A stretch of 64,000 nucleotides of DNA from Angiostrongylus vasorum (lineage: Eukaryota; Nematoda; Chromadorea; Rhabditida; Metastrongylidae), in contig JADANN010000197.1 in assembly GCA_018806985.1 (NCBI GenBank), forward strand, positions 17,501 through 81,500, given 5' to 3'. Every line of letters starts with the position of its first letter. Within the stretch, counting starts at the first letter, position 1. Positions 1-12,835 of the stretch are shown here, one piece after another. The notes under the pieces were generated by a model. It worked only from the letters and a program-made list of their open reading frames with translations. It searched no databases and had not been told where the DNA came from. Made by a program: the position numbers and the translations under genes.

Positions 1-1694
1 AGCTTCAAGTGAAACTGCGAACGGCTCATTAGAGCAGATGTCATTTATTCGGAAAATCTTATTGGATAACTGCGGTAATTCTGGAGCTAATACATGCGAT
101 TAAACCCTGACTTTCGAAAGGGTGCAATTATTAGAGCAAATCAATCATTTTCGGATGTAGTTTGCTGACTCTGAATAACGCAGCATATCGGCGGCTTGTT
201 CGCCGATAATCCGAAAAAGTGTCTGCCCTATCAACCTGATGGTAGTCTATTAGTCTACCATGGTTATTACGGGTAACGGAGAATAAGGGTTCGACTCCGG
301 AGAGGGAGCCTTAGAAACGGCTACCACATCCAAGGAAGGCAGCAGGCGCGAAACTTATCCAATCTTGAATAGATGAGATAGTGACTAAAAATAAAAAGAC
401 CATTCCTATGGAACGGTTATTTCAATGAGTTGATCATAAACCTTTTTTCGAGTACCAAGTGGAGGGCAAGTCTGGTGCCAGCAGCCGCGGTAATTCCAGC
501 TCCACTAGTGTAAATCGTCATTGCTGCGGTTAAAAAGCTCGTAGTTGGATCTGAGTTGCATGCAATGATTCGCCTTTGGCGTTAATCATTGTTGTGACTA
601 TTTGCTGGTTTTCTATTGAAATTTCGATTTCTTTAGTGGCTAGCGAGTTTACTTTGAATAAATTAGAGTGCTCAGAACAAGCGTTTGCTTGAATGGTCGA
701 TCATGGAATAATAAAAGAGGACTTCGGTTCTATTTATTGGTTCAGGAACTGAAGTAATGATTAAGAGGGACAATTCGGGGGCATTCGTATCCCTGCGCGA
801 GAGGTGAAATTCGTGGACCGCAGGGGGACGCCCTAAAGCGAAAGCATTTGCCAAGAATGTCTTCATTAATCAAGAACGAAAGTCAGAGGTTCGAAGGCGA
901 TTAGATACCGCCCTAGTTCTGACCGTAAACTATGCCATCTAGCGATCCGATGGGGTATTGTTGCCTTGTCGAGGAGCTTCCCGGAAACGAAAGTCTTTCG
1001 GTTCCTGGGGTAGTATGGTTGCAAAGCTGAAACTTAAAGAAATTGACGGAATGGCACCACCAGGAGTGGAGCCTGCGGCTTAATTTGACTCAACACGGGA
1101 AAACTCACCCGGCCCGGACACCGTAAGGATTGACAGATTGAAAGCTCTTTCTCGATTTGGTGGTTGGTGGTGCATGGCCGTTCTTAGTTGGTGGAGCGAT
1201 TTGTCTGGTTTATTCCGATAACGAGCGAGACTCTAGCCTGCTAAATAGTGACTAGATTATTGTGTCTAGTCTACTTCTTAGAGGGATAAGCGGTGCTTAG
1301 CCGCACGAGATTGAGCGATAACAGGTCTGTGATGCCCTTAGATGTCCGGGGCTGCACGCGCGCTACAATGGAAGAATCAGCTGGCCTATCCATTGCCGAA
1401 AGGTATTGGTAAACCGTTGAAACTCTTCCGTGACCGGGATAGGGAATTGTAATTATTTCCCTTGAACGAGGAATTCCTAGTAAGTGTGAGTCATCAGCTC
1501 ACGCTGATTACGTCCCTGCCATTTGTACACACCGCCCGTCGCTGTCCGGGACTGAGCTGTCTCGAGAGGACTGCGGACTACTGTATTGAGGCCTTCAGGT
1601 CGCGATATGGCGGGAAACAGTTCAATCGCAATGGCTTGAACCGGGTAAAAGTCGTAACAAGGTATCTGTAGGTGAACCTGCAGATGGATCATCG
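1..1694 (+). rRNA. 18S small-subunit rRNA, 5'-truncated by window edge
   Basis: Structural RNA of the 40S ribosomal subunit. The universal SSU segments are present in order: the GCCAGCAGCCGCGGTAATTC region near 477, the AAATTGACGGAA region near 1040, and the TACACACCGCCCGTC decoding segment near 1526. The 3' end is placed after GGATCATCG near 1694. The first tens of bases of the mature gene lie outside the window. The sequence has nematode (Rhabditida/Strongylida) character. Open frames overlapping it on both strands are shadows. Confidence 0.98.
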
Positions 1695-2472
1695 CTAAAA
1701 CCACCACAAAACAAACTCATCGTCATCATCGTTATAGAGGTGATGTGATGCGTGGATGGTTAATGGAGGAATGATCAACGAGAAACCAACATGCGTCACC
1801 ATGTATGTATGTGTGTATGTATGTATGTATGTACGTACGTACATACGTACGTATATATGTATAATGTTGGCGGCTATGTCGCCAAAGTTGGTAGTATCGT
1901 AATACCGTTAGAGCTCAACAAACAAGGTGTCTACGTATAAGCATGAGTCGTTCTAGAGTGACGGTTATGATTGTTTATACGAGCGAAAGCATACACACAA
2001 ACTGTCGCTTATGTATAAGTTAATGATGCGATTTGTTTCGTGAATGTATGAAGACTTAATGAGCATTGCATGAATGCCACCTTGAATTGCTATAGTTGTT
2101 GTGGATGTTGATGTCTGTTTCATTACCGATGTTGGTGTCGATTTTTTGCCGTTAACATCGTAGTGAGAGACAATGACAATGACTACTGAATATGGTTGAT
2201 AGTGGTTATGTTGGTGATTATGCATGGCATAGATATGAGTAATATATGGCGTGTTCTATTCGCTGTCTTCTATGGATGGCGCATAGTGTCGCGTATCTAT
2301 GACCATGTGCCACCTGATTAACAACAGGGAATCTTAATGACCCAAGCATAATATATGTGAATGGGCGCCAACATAGCAAAAACAGAATTCCTATATGTGA
2401 GAATGTGAAAAAGTGACAATATACACGTATTCATATGTATATATGTGTATGTGTGTATGGAAATTGATATAC
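1695..2472 (+). other. Internal transcribed spacer 1 (ITS1)
   Basis: Spacer between the 18S 3' end and the 5.8S start, about 780 bp. It carries a GTAT/ACGT-rich microsatellite around 1800-1860 and shorter TATG runs near 2430-2455. There is no coding signal; the open frames inside are chance. Confidence 0.9.
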
Positions 2473-2624
2473 TAGCTTCAGCGATGGATCGGTCGATTCG
2501 CGTATCGATGAAAAACGCAGCTAGCTGTGTTATTTACCACGAATTGCAGACGCTTAGAGTGGTGAAATTTTGAACGCATAGCGTCGTTGGGTTTCCCCTT
2601 CGGCACATCTGGTTCAGGGTTGTT
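2473..2624 (+). rRNA. 5.8S rRNA
   Basis: About 152 nt. It carries the conserved GCGATGGATCGGTCGATTCG start region, the AACGCAGCTAGCTG segment, GAATTGCAGACGCTTAGAG, and the 3' TCTGGTTCAGGGTTGTT. It pairs with the 28S 5' end in the large subunit. Ends are placed by similarity to nematode 5.8S and may be off by a few bases. Confidence 0.95.
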
Positions 2625-3116
2625 AAAAAATTGGAACTATTGTCGCATACATGTGCATATGACAGCACGTATTCTTTACGCATGATGAAAGAATGCTGGA
2701 CAACATTGCTTGTCGAACGGCGTTTTGCGTGGTCTTTTACGTGCGTGTGTTCATGTTTGGACTATTTGTCAAACGGTAACAGTGGTTGTCGTCGTCGTCG
2801 TCGTCGATATGCTACTGTTCCCGTTTTAGTGAAGAATAAGATAATAGCTACATGTAATAATTATATATATATATATTATTACACAAAACGTAATATGTGA
2901 TCATGTGCTTGTATGCTAGTAATGTCATTGCTACCGTCATCGATGTTGCTGATTTTCAATGAGTGTCGTTGAGAATCGTGAAATAAGAAGTAATATTATC
3001 GATCGATGGATGAATGGATGAAATGTATTTCATATGGTAATGACAAGAAATATTGCTAGACATATTGCCAATAGCACATAGTTTTCATGTATTGCATTTA
3101 ATTCTCAAATAATACA
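2625..3116 (+). other. Internal transcribed spacer 2 (ITS2)
   Basis: About 490 bp of AT-rich spacer between 5.8S and 28S. It contains a (GTC)7-like run near 2787-2807 and an AT dinucleotide stretch near 2862-2878. It seems long for a hookworm-type ITS2, which weakly suggests a metastrongyloid rather than an ancylostomatid. That taxonomic reading is an inference from length only. Confidence 0.88.
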
Positions 3117-4140
3117 ACCTGAACTCAGACGTGATTACCCGCCGAACTTAAGCATATCATTTAGCGGAGGAAAAGAAACTAACAAGGATTCCCAAAGTAA
3201 CGGCGAGTGAACTGGGAAAAGCCCAACGCTGAATCTTTCGATTTTATATCGTGAAGAAATGTAGCGTATAGGTATGGTTGTCGGTTTGTTTAGCATGTCC
3301 AAAGTTCCTTTGATAGGGACCATATTCCGGAGAGGGTGCGAGACCTGTGCGGACAGTTGAACATACCGTATGATTATACCGTAGAGTCGGGTTGCTTGAA
3401 AGTGCAGCCTTAAGTGGGTGATAAACTTCATCTAAGGCTAAATACGAACGCGAATTCGATAGCAAACAAGTACTGTGAAGGAAAGTTGCAAAGAACTTTG
3501 AAGAGAGAGTTCAAGAGAACGTGAAATCGTTGAAGTGGAACCGGAGAGAATTGACGTAGTCTGGTGGATAAGTATTGCAAGAATCGTATTCATATATATA
3601 TATATATATGTATATGAATGTGATCAAGTAATATGTATACCATCAATGACTGTGCTGACAGTATCGGTTACACGATCTGAACCCGTGTTGACATGTTGCC
3701 CATTCTATTCTATAGAATGGTGTCTTGTGTTATGTGGTAAGGTTTGTTGTTAGCTGATATTGATTAATGATAATTATTTTTAAATAATTGTTATGTCAGC
3801 ATAGAAGTCAACCACCTCTCCGACCCGTCTTGAAACACGGACCGAGGAGTGTAATTTGTACGCAAGTGAATAGGTGAAAAACCTTAAGGCGAAATGAAAG
3901 TGAAGGCACGGTTAACCGGCTGACATGGGAAACGTTCGTATACATATATTTGGCGAAACGTCACACCATGGCCCTGTCTTGTCTGCGTGCAGATGGGCAG
4001 CGGTAGAGCGTACAGGTTGCGACCCGAAAGATGGTGAACTATGCCTGAGCAGGACGAAGTCAGAGGAAACTCTGATGGAAGTCCGTATCGGTTCTGACGT
4101 GCAAATCGATCGATAGACTTAGGTATAGGGGCGAAAGACT

Positions 4141-4180
<40 letters not shown>

Positions 4181-4485
4181 CCAGGATAGCTGGAGTTCGT
4201 TGCGGTTATATCCGGTAAAGCGAATGATTAGAGGAATTGGGGTCGAAACGACCTCAACCTATTCTCAAACTTTCAATGGGTATGTTGTCTCGGTTTCTTT
4301 ATATATATTACATTGTGAACTGTTGACACGAACGTGAACTCTAAGTGGGCCATTTTTGGTAAGCAGAACTGGCGCTGTGGGATGAACCAAACGTTGGGTT
4401 AAGGTGCCAAACTTTTCGCTCATTAGATCCCATAAAAGGCGTTGGTTGATATAGACAGCAGGACGGTGGCCATGGAAGTCGGTAT

Positions 4486-4519
<34 letters not shown>

Positions 4520-5548
4520 TCAACTAGCCCTGAAAATGGATGGCGCTTGAGCGAAAGACCTATACCCAACCGTTGCTGGCATGTGTGTATGTGTTGTTTA
4601 CAACATTATATACATACGCCTGGCCGCAACGAGTAGGAGGGTCGTGGCGGTTGCGTTGAAGGCGTTAGGCGTAGGCCTAGCTGGAGCTTCCGTCAGTGCA
4701 GATCTCGGTGGTAGTAGCAAATATTTAAGTTCGATCCTTGAAGACTGAAGTGGAGAAGGGTTCCACGTGAACAGTAGTTGAATGTGGGTCAGTCGATCCT
4801 AAGATACTGGCTTATGCTATGTATCATTGAGAGGGAAAAGTTCACTTTTCTCTCGGATATCAAAAAGGGAATAGGGTTAATATTCCCTAACGTAGACACA
4901 GAGATTGTGATTCGTATGAGTCGCTTGCGCGGTAACGCATTCGAACTTGATTACGTCGCTCAGAGATCGAGCTAGAGTTCTCTTCTCTAGTTAAGGAACG
5001 GACTCCCTGGAATCGGTTCAGCCGTAGATAGGGACGTTGTTTCCGTAAAGCATCGCGGTTTCTGTGATGTCTCGTGTTCTCTGGACGATCCTTGAAAAAT
5101 CAAGGAAGGCTATTAATCTGTGCTACATCGTACCGATATCCGCATCAGGTCTCCAAGGTGAACAGCCTCTAGTCGATAGAATAATGTAGGTAAGGGAAGT
5201 CGGCAAATTAGATCCGTAACTTCGGGAAAAGGATTGGCTCCAGTGACCGGGTCGGTTGGCCTGTTAATTGATGCATGTGCGGTTTTCGTCCGTGGCCGGC
5301 AGATGTGCGTGTGAAGCGCGCTGACGCTGGACTAGTGATATGACCACCTTGTGGACGTTTACAGGTGTGTGCTTTGCCTTCGGGCTTAGTATCCTGATCG
5401 ACCATCAAAACGGTCGAACTGGAACTGGTACGGACTCGGGGGAATCCGACTGTCTAATTAAAACAGAGGAGACAGATGGTCCTTGCGGACGTTTACTGTC
5501 TCTGATTTCTGCCCAGTGCTCTGAATGTTAAATCGTAGTAATTCGAGT

Positions 5549-5608
<60 letters not shown>

Positions 5609-5617
5609 GCTAACTAC

Positions 5618-5648
<31 letters not shown>

Positions 5649-5659
5649 ACTGTCCCTAA

Positions 5660-5699
<40 letters not shown>

Positions 5700-5711
5700 C
5701 AAAAAATAGCG

Positions 5712-5745
<34 letters not shown>

Positions 5746-6130
5746 TTGACATTGTGAAGAATCATGAGAGGTGTAGCATAGGTGGGAGATCGTGTTCGCG
5801 CATGATCGTCAATGAAATACCACCACTTTCATCGATTCTTTACTTATTCGGTGAAAAGAGAATTGAGTTTCACGACTCTTTATTTATTTGTGTTAAGTAA
5901 AGTCACATGGTGGCATTACGACTCTCGCCGAAGACATTGTCAGGCGGGGAGTTTGACTGGGGCGGTACATCTGTCAAACTGTAACGCAGGTGTCCTAAGG
6001 CTAGCTCAGAGAGGACGGAAACCTCTCGTAGAGCAAAAAGGGCAAAAGCTCGCTTGATCTTGACTTTCAGTACGAGTATAGACCGCGAAAGCGTGGCCTA
6101 TCGATCCTTTTAATCCAGAGAGTTTCTGGT

Positions 6131-6174
<44 letters not shown>

Positions 6175-6197
6175 AGCCAAGCGTCCATAGCGACGTT

Positions 6198-6235
<38 letters not shown>

Positions 6236-6277
6236 CGAAGCAGAATTCGCCAAGCGTTGGATTGTTCACCCACTAAT

Positions 6278-6332
<55 letters not shown>

Positions 6333-6738
6333 TTGACATATTGTTGCGATAGTAATCCTGCTTAGTACGAGAGGAACAGCAGGTTCAGACATTTGGTTCA
6401 TGGACTTGACCGATCGGTCAATGGTTCGAAGCTAACATCTGGGGGATTATGACTGAACGCCTCTAAGTCAGAATCCCACCTAGTCAAGGTGACGATAACT
6501 TTGTTTCTCGGTGTCGGGAGGCAACCATATCTCATGACATATGACATGAGAGTTTATGCCCTAGTATATGGCTTTGCCGGTATGGATAATCCCTGCTGGT
6601 TGCCAAAGCCAGAACACTCTGGTTCAATGTCGGGGCGCAAAATCACATGTTTACGACATGTATGCTGGTCAAGGTGTTGTATCCAGTAGAGCAGTGTTTG
6701 TATACTGCGATCTGTTGAGACTATCCTCTGATCGGGTG
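3117..6738 (+). rRNA. 28S large-subunit rRNA
   Basis: Begins at the conserved CCTGAACTCAGACGTGATTA segment and the AACTTAAGCATATCA motif. The core is complete: the GGGAAAGAAGACCCTGTTGAG peptidyl-transferase region near 5712, the sarcin-ricin loop AGTACGAGAGGAACAG near 6364, and CGCCTCTAAGTCAGAATCC near 6460. The mature 3' end is placed near 6738 because the final CAGTAGAGCAG and CGATCTGTTGAGACT segments align with the known eukaryotic 28S terminus. The length of ~3.6 kb is normal for nematodes. The exact 3' end is uncertain by tens of bases. Confidence 0.95.
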
Positions 6739-7008
6739 TTTTGTATACGTGGTCGTATATATTGTACTAAATTCATCGTGCCTGGACTTTATTTATATCC
6801 GCAGAGAAGGCGATTTTCAGCGTATTATATCCGCAGAGAAGGCGATTTTCAGCGTATTATATCAAGAGAACGCGATTTTCAGCGCGCCGACGCTACTATT
6901 TCCAGCCGGCTATCAGTACTTGCGCACAGTTACTGCAGTGCGTGCAGACGAGTTTCCCGAGCGCAGACGAGTATTCCGAGCGCAAGTCGGAAAATCGCCG
7001 AAACAACG
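6629..7008 (+). repeat. Copy 1 of a tandem duplication spanning the 28S 3' end and downstream spacer
   Basis: This segment starts inside the 28S 3' terminus (GTCGGGGCGCAAAATCACAT) and runs through the 3' external spacer to CGCCGAAACAACG. It is repeated with roughly 85-90% identity (by eye) at 7111-7430. Within it, a unit of about 32 bp ending CGATTTTCAGCG occurs two to three times (about 6795-6880), whereas copy 2 has one. Confidence 0.9.
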
Positions 7009-7110
7009 GGAAAACGCTGCAAACGGTGGCACGAGGCTCTCGCCTGAGCCTTAGGTGGGAGGAGAAGTCGCACGTGGCCACAAGGTCGCGCTATTTCATT
7101 TTCATTTTCA

Positions 7111-7430
7111 TGTCGGAGTGCAAAATAACATGTTCACGACTTGTATGCTGGTCAAGGTGTTGTGTCCAGTAGAGCAGTGTTTTTATACTGCGATCTGTTG
7201 AGACTATCCTCTGATCGGGTGTTTTTGTATACGTGGGCGTATGTATTGTACTAAATTCATCGTGCCTGGACTTGTATTAATATGATATCCGAGCAAAACG
7301 CGATTTTCAGCGTGCTGACGCTATTTCCAGCCAGCTATCAGTACTCGCGCACAGTCACTGCAGTACGGACGAATTTCCCCGAGTGCAGACAAGTATTCCG
7401 TGCGCAAGTCGGAAAATCGCCGAAACAACG
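7111..7430 (+). repeat. Copy 2: partial duplicate of the 28S 3' end plus spacer
   Basis: Downstream duplicate of 6629-7008, offset by about 482 bp. It retains the CAGTAGAGCAG and CGATCTGTTGAGACT segments of the 28S terminus, then the same spacer with small changes, and stops at CGCCGAAACAACG. Beyond that point rDNA similarity ends and a pyrimidine-rich TTTCATCC tract begins. It cannot give a functional 28S because only the last ~115 nt of the gene are present. Confidence 0.88.
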
Positions 7431-8399
7431 TTTTACCCTTTCATCCTTTCACCTTTTTTCATGCTTTCATCCACTCAGCCTTTCATCCTTTTTTTTCATC
7501 CTGTCATCCTTTCATCATTTAAATGTTACTAATCTTATAAACGCTTAAAGCCCAAGCTTGAGATTGTGCACTGTGGCAACATCAAAAAAATCCTGACTGG
7601 CAAACTCGTACAAAATTGGGCATTCTACTTCGTGCTAGTAACAATTCCATGCCCAAGACTGGCTGGAATGCCTATATTTTTAGTGAGCAACTAACGAACT
7701 AGCGAACTAATAGAAATATAGCGTTAATTAATTGTTTATTGACAACGTACATATGCTAAGAGTTGAACATTTCGTCATGAAGCATCCTTTTCCCTTCATC
7801 TCATATTTTCCTCTACTGGGTAGTTTCAGATTTAACACGCTATATGAGCAAGGAATATGGGTGAAGGACGGAAAAATTACTATATATTCAGCTGTCACGA
7901 TGAGCGCTCACGCTAAATTACCCTCGCCGTAGTTCTGCACTTTCTCTTCGGCTACACGTACTCATTCACTAACGTCGTTATAACAATAAATCCTCTTCTT
8001 GAGATGAATCTTACCAGTGCAGAAAGGAAGATAGGTATGTACTTAGTCATCAAATGCATCTTTAAGCATCAGTTGGCAAAGTCTCCACTCGACTTTTTCG
8101 CACCAGAATTGCTGAACGAGCTCCTCAACTATAAGTAAGAATCGAACAGCATTATGCCCTTCATAATTGGCGTTCTACTTTTCGGGAGGGTGCACTATGA
8201 TGTACGAACAGACAGTTTCAGAGGGTAGGGCAAACTCATGGGTGTCTCGTTGGGTTATTCCAAACGTTAGGCGAAACTTATTTCTTAAAAATGTTTCCGA
8301 ACTATCTCCCCATTTCCAGGACCAACTATCTATTAACCCCGGCACTAGTCGATAATTCACTGTTTTTCTTCAATGCCAAACTTCAGTACTCTTGCACGG

Positions 8400-8600
8400 C
8401 TATTACTGACTCTAGAGGTAATCGACTCGACCAACGACATTCATAACGAAGATTAAGAACCCTCAAGCAGAAACCGAAGCTAAACGCAAAAACCCGAAGA
8501 TATCCGTGTACGATAGAATCGAGAAAACGAATGGAAAGCAAGAAGCCCTAAAAAACGGCACACCAGGTGCGAGGACAGGTCATGTTTTAGAAGATGTAAT
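8400..8600 (+). mobile_element. Possible RTE-type LINE 3'-end relic
   Basis: The segment ending GGACAGGTCATG shares its arrangement (GAGAAAACGAATGG, then GCAAGAAG, then a variable stretch, then ACAGGTCATGT) with 55860-56165 and 50800-51005. Those copies read as the C-terminal part of an RTE-clade reverse transcriptase followed by its 3' end. Frames are broken. The family assignment rests on that shared pattern only. Confidence 0.35.
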
Positions 8601-8779
8601 GAAGCATTGGTAAGCTAACCCGTGGTTGACAAAAACACCTTATTCAGCTAGAAACTTCTGACTTTAGAAAAAAAACCTAAGGAACTCAAACTCTAGGTAA
8701 ATAAAGTTTGTACCAATCTTTTCCTACCTAATCAATAAAGAAACACATTGATTACAACATCCTAAGGTTGAATGAGCCA

Positions 8780-8935
8780 GTATTTAGAAGTACTGACTGG
8801 ATGCATCGGTAGGCCTGCGTAATCGTTGTATTGGTCAGATATGCATTCAATCACCTCTATAATGCTACGAATGGGGTCCTATGCACGCTGCACTCCTCAG
8901 AGATTGATCAACACCGAACACTTCATCTTTCTATG
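8780..8935 (+). repeat. Family A SINE fragment
   Basis: Contains ATGCATCGGTAGGCC, CAGATATGCATTCAATCACC and GATTGATCAACACCGA, which are body segments of the tRNA-headed SINE. The Pol III head is missing and the tail is degraded. Confidence 0.6.
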
Positions 8936-9002
8936 AAAGTCGCTAGAACATAGATTGCAGTGTTCAAAAATGGGACATTCAATGAGATTTATGAGCCAAG
9001 TT

Positions 9003-9335
9003 TTAGTCATAGATCCACTCAACATTGATTTTAGTACACATTAGCTCAAATAATCGTCCAGTACGCACATTTGAATACCATAAGTATTCGTTTGCACTGA
9101 AGATCAGTACAACCTCCTCGGGAAAATAGTAGCGGCACAGTTCTTGATAAAAGTCGCTTTTTTCCATTATCCTGCATTTATGACGTTCTAGAGTGAAGTT
9201 GAGAAGATTTTTTGCAAATATGATGTCAAGTCTAAAGCCTCGGTTGAATTTGATGATAACAGAGATATGAAATGTAATCAAGGCAAACATTATCTGACCG
9301 ACTGACGATGGAAAATCTGAGACATTCATGACCAA
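9003..9335 (-). CDS. Hypothetical open frame, 110 aa, unsupported
   Basis: A 110-codon frame with a mixed, protein-like composition, notably its C-terminal half (FPEEVVLIFSANEYLWYS). I do not recognise it. No neighbouring exon with matching splice phase was found, it lies in repeat-bearing spacer, and length alone does not exclude chance in AT-rich DNA. A small gene, an orphan exon or noise are all possible. Confidence 0.15.
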   Translation of the reverse strand: MVMNVSDFPSSVGQIMFALITFHISVIIKFNRGFRLDIIFAKNLLNFTLERHKCRIMEKSDFYQELCRYYFPEEVVLIFSANEYLWYSNVRTGRLFELMCTKINVEWIYD

Positions 9336-9877
9336 ATTAAATACACGAACGCACGCATTGGATCTTATGCTAGATCTTAACTACTGGGCGTTTGCGATGA
9401 CAAATTACTAGATAGAGCAACGCTAGGTAGCTAGAGAAATGGCATCCTACTGTACTGAGTTGCACAGCTCCCGAATGTTTAAATATCTTCATAAATAATT
9501 GTCTTAAGATTCAACCCATTACATCATCGTCAACATGGGCACAGACTAATCGCAGAATTACCTGCATTTCTTCAAGAATCCTAGAAGCTACGTTGCAATC
9601 TTGTGTCCTGATATATAAAGTCCGGCAAGTTGCTTGTGAAGCGCTACGGACATTCTCGTAGTATAAGCTGTTTATCTCTGGAATGTAGCATAGATGACGT
9701 TCAATCAGCTATGAACATGTCTGTGAGAAAAAGCGGAGAACACTTTCCCTAACCAACATCCAAACTCACAAAGGAATTCGACCACCTCTACGAATGACAG
9801 CTGTAAGGCACTGACATCTTAGTAGCTCGAAAATAGCTTTTCCTACGCTGTTGCCAGTATTTACTAAGAAGACGTCT

Positions 9878-10200
9878 CCCAACGGCTTACCGCCTCATCG
9901 TTGCTAGGTATTTCTGGGTGTCGGTCTGCGATGTACACTGCGAAGATCCATCCCTCGGCAGGGTCTTCCAAGCAGAGGAGCAGGCCACCAGGATGTTCAG
10001 CTAACAGTAAACCTTGTGGTAAATTCCCTTTTGATCCACGAGGGGGCTACTACCTGTGGTGGTGACGATTTGGGTTAGACTGACATGGCTGACCGACTCC
10101 GGGGAACCACAATGGCTAAACCAGCAAAACTGAAGAATTGGAGATTATGCTGAGGCCCGCACAAGTGAGAACGTGCCATCCAAGTACGAAGTACCAAGTA
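9878..10200 (+). repeat. Family B element, nearly complete, diverged
   Basis: Starts CCCAACGGCTTACCGCCTCA and ends with short repeats CCAAGTACGAAGTACCAAGT. Internal landmarks are TGTCGGTCTGCGATGTACA, CTGTGGTGGTGACGA and GGGGAACCACAATGGCTAAA. Several small deletions relative to other copies indicate an old insertion. Confidence 0.85.
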
Positions 10201-10590
10201 CTAAAAAGACGAATAAGAGAAAAAAGAACGCCAATCAGAGTTAACTAAGTGGAGGTCTACCTACGAAGAAGAGTTTTGGATTCCGATGTTGCGAATAGCC
10301 TTCTTCAATTCCAAAGATTAATGCAACCTCGATATATTACGCGATACTAGTTTACCAACTACCAACTAATATCACGATGAGGTTTACCTTTCAGCAATAG
10401 TCAGTAGCAATAGTGGAGATTAGCGGTAAGAGACAATTGGGGACTACGTAAAATATGAAGGACAGACCTTTCCGAGATGATCAATTCCTGAGAGCTGCAC
10501 CATGTATTCGACTCCAGGAAGCATCATCAGTGGTGATTAATTGCATGTCTACCCTATAAAATGACTTCTGGTAGTGTACCTATGAAGGAA

Positions 10591-10738
10591 GTCAGTGCTA
10601 TTATCCTCTCAGACAAGTCTGGTATCAAATTGTCGACCCTGGTGGAATGGAAGGCTTGGTGGACCCTGCACGCGTGAACGAACCAGGGACCACGTGTTTA
10701 ATGGAGGGCACCTCTAAGCACTGCGATACGCGCGCGCC
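10591..10738 (-). repeat. Family A SINE, 5' part
   Basis: Minus-strand head: GGCGCGCGCGTATCGCAGTG (A-box region), then a CGTGCAG-containing body reaching AGACTTGTCTGAGAGGATAA. The 3' half of the element is absent. Confidence 0.65.
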
Positions 10739-12835
10739 TTTTGAGGTCTTCACATGACCCCACTGTGTTAGAAATCCACGCAGCTCTTTAGATTTTGTTC
10801 GATGTTCGACATTTGGAGTCCACAAACTATACAGTTTCCATTATTTATCACTGAAAAAACCATAACATTAATATATTTAAGCAGTGACATATAGCACAGG
10901 ATAATGCAGTGTTATCCCTAAAATGTTTAAGTTAAACAATTTTCCAGTCTATTGAACATACAGTATGAATTATTACTGTTAGACGAGTATCCTACTGTGA
11001 TAAAGAGATATCGTTCTCTGCAATTACATCAAATGAGTAAAATAGAGAAGATTACAACAATATATAAATGATTACAAGAACTTTAGTGATACATAAATAC
11101 AATAACAAACCAGAAAAAAAGTAAAAATACGCCAAAGGGAGCCGAGTACGCGCTTGAAATTCTTTAAAAGCAATGAATGGACTAGCCAACACTCACATGA
11201 AGACTACCTAAGAACATCTTACGTGCATGCTCGTCTATCGTTACCGTTTTCGATAGCAGAGCTTAGGATTTTGACATATCAACAATCTTTTTCGTTCCTC
11301 TATAGCAACATGAGAACGTTTCCCAGTTAAAACACTAAAATATGGAAGAAAATCACAGCCACATGTACCACTAAAGGAATTACGAACGAAATTCCATGTA
11401 TGCTTTGTGTGGAGCTTTAGTAAGAAGCGGACAACCAGAAAGGAAGCAATGATACTCAAATTCGCTTTTGTAAAGTTTATTTCAATTACCGTACGTTCTT
11501 TCGAGAGTCTACTTTTCAATTAATCTAGCAATTTGTCGTCATAATAAAAACTATGATCTTTTTGATTTCGCTAACACTAGACCGAATAATATCGGTCTCT
11601 ACAGCACATTTCAAATGGAGCAAGCATAACCCAGATAAAGGAACAGAGAAACAAAACCCACGAAAAAAAAATGAAACAAAAAATGTGTATAGAACTCTGA
11701 GGCAAACGATTGGATGTCACAGTTTTTGGCGATAACACTAAGACGAATGATTGAACAATCACCAAACGATATTAAGTCACACAGGATAAACAATATATTA
11801 ATCGAAATATAAAAACAACTCGAAATAAAACCACTTGTCGAAGAATATTCGAATGAAAAATGAAGTTCAGAGAAACTCTGAACCATAGCTGGTTCAACGG
11901 AAATGATTAATGATCATTGTGTATTACCTGTGCACTCGTTCCTTGTGCAGCAATCCTAAAATAGATTAACAAAACATGAAAATGTACAAAAACTCCATCC
12001 TAAAGATGACAAGCAGTTTAAATGTTTTACTCAACAAGTATTGTCAATGAACGTGGAAAAAAAGAACAAAAAAAAAAGCATTTAAGGCGAATGTCAGTTC
12101 TGATCCTTCTGTTCTTGACACTTACAGTTGAGCGAGGTTGAAATGTTACACCATCACGAACAAATGATTTTTTCTTATTTATTCAATTTGACATACAATA
12201 CAATCTTAAGCTGCCTACTTATCGTGTAAATCACGGACAAATCTTGAACCGATCTGGTTTAAATGACATCTTCAGACGGTCATCGTTATTGGGAATTTTT
12301 CAGTCCTCATTGATCACTGGATAATTCATGCACAAGAAAGCGATCCAAGTGTTCAAAAATAAGAGTTTAGACCAGATGTCGAAAGCAAAGTCGATAAAAT
12401 CGAGCTTAGCACTCAACCTTGTCTCTGTTCTGAATGGCGATCCGAAACACGTAAGCGCGTAGTAATGTGATAGTGACATAGAATAGATATGACAGGAAGG
12501 ACTTTTAGATTAATGAATGCTGACCGTATTTCGTTAAATTTTGTGCGCACTTATACCATATGGCTAAAAGGCAACATAAAGCAAACATGGATTCATTCTG
12601 ATTGTGACTGTCAGACATCAAGCACAGTTCTAATACAATGAAGTTCTTGTTCCTCTGGAATGTTTTAAAACCTAGTAGCTGAAAACCACTTACCAGACTG
12701 TTCTATATTGTTAGGAATTTTTCGTCATGTGTTATTATTTGCCACTTTATCAACGCTGCTAGAGATCCGTGTAAGGTGCGAAGTGGCAATGTCCAATCGC
12801 CTCAAAACTTGATTATCCATGAGATTACAGGACAC

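Larger units (their letters stand above)
7431..12835. other. Gene-poor spacer between rDNA and the CRTC gene
   Basis: AT-rich DNA after the rDNA edge. It starts with a TTTCATCC-type pyrimidine tract (7436-7515). It holds an RTE 3'-end relic near 8400-8600, a family A fragment near 8780-8935, a family B copy at 9878-10200 and a family A fragment at 10591-10738. Two open frames are noted separately or rejected. No gene could be supported. Confidence 0.6.

Noticed and set aside
672..6269. Open frames of 60-98 codons on both strands inside 18S, ITS and 28S
   Set aside because: They overlap universally conserved rRNA sequence; none has independent coding evidence.
8004..8138. 44-codon frame ending SPLDFFAPELLNELLNYK
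   Set aside because: Protein-like ending, but short, isolated, without splice partners, and beside a repeat relic; not enough to call.
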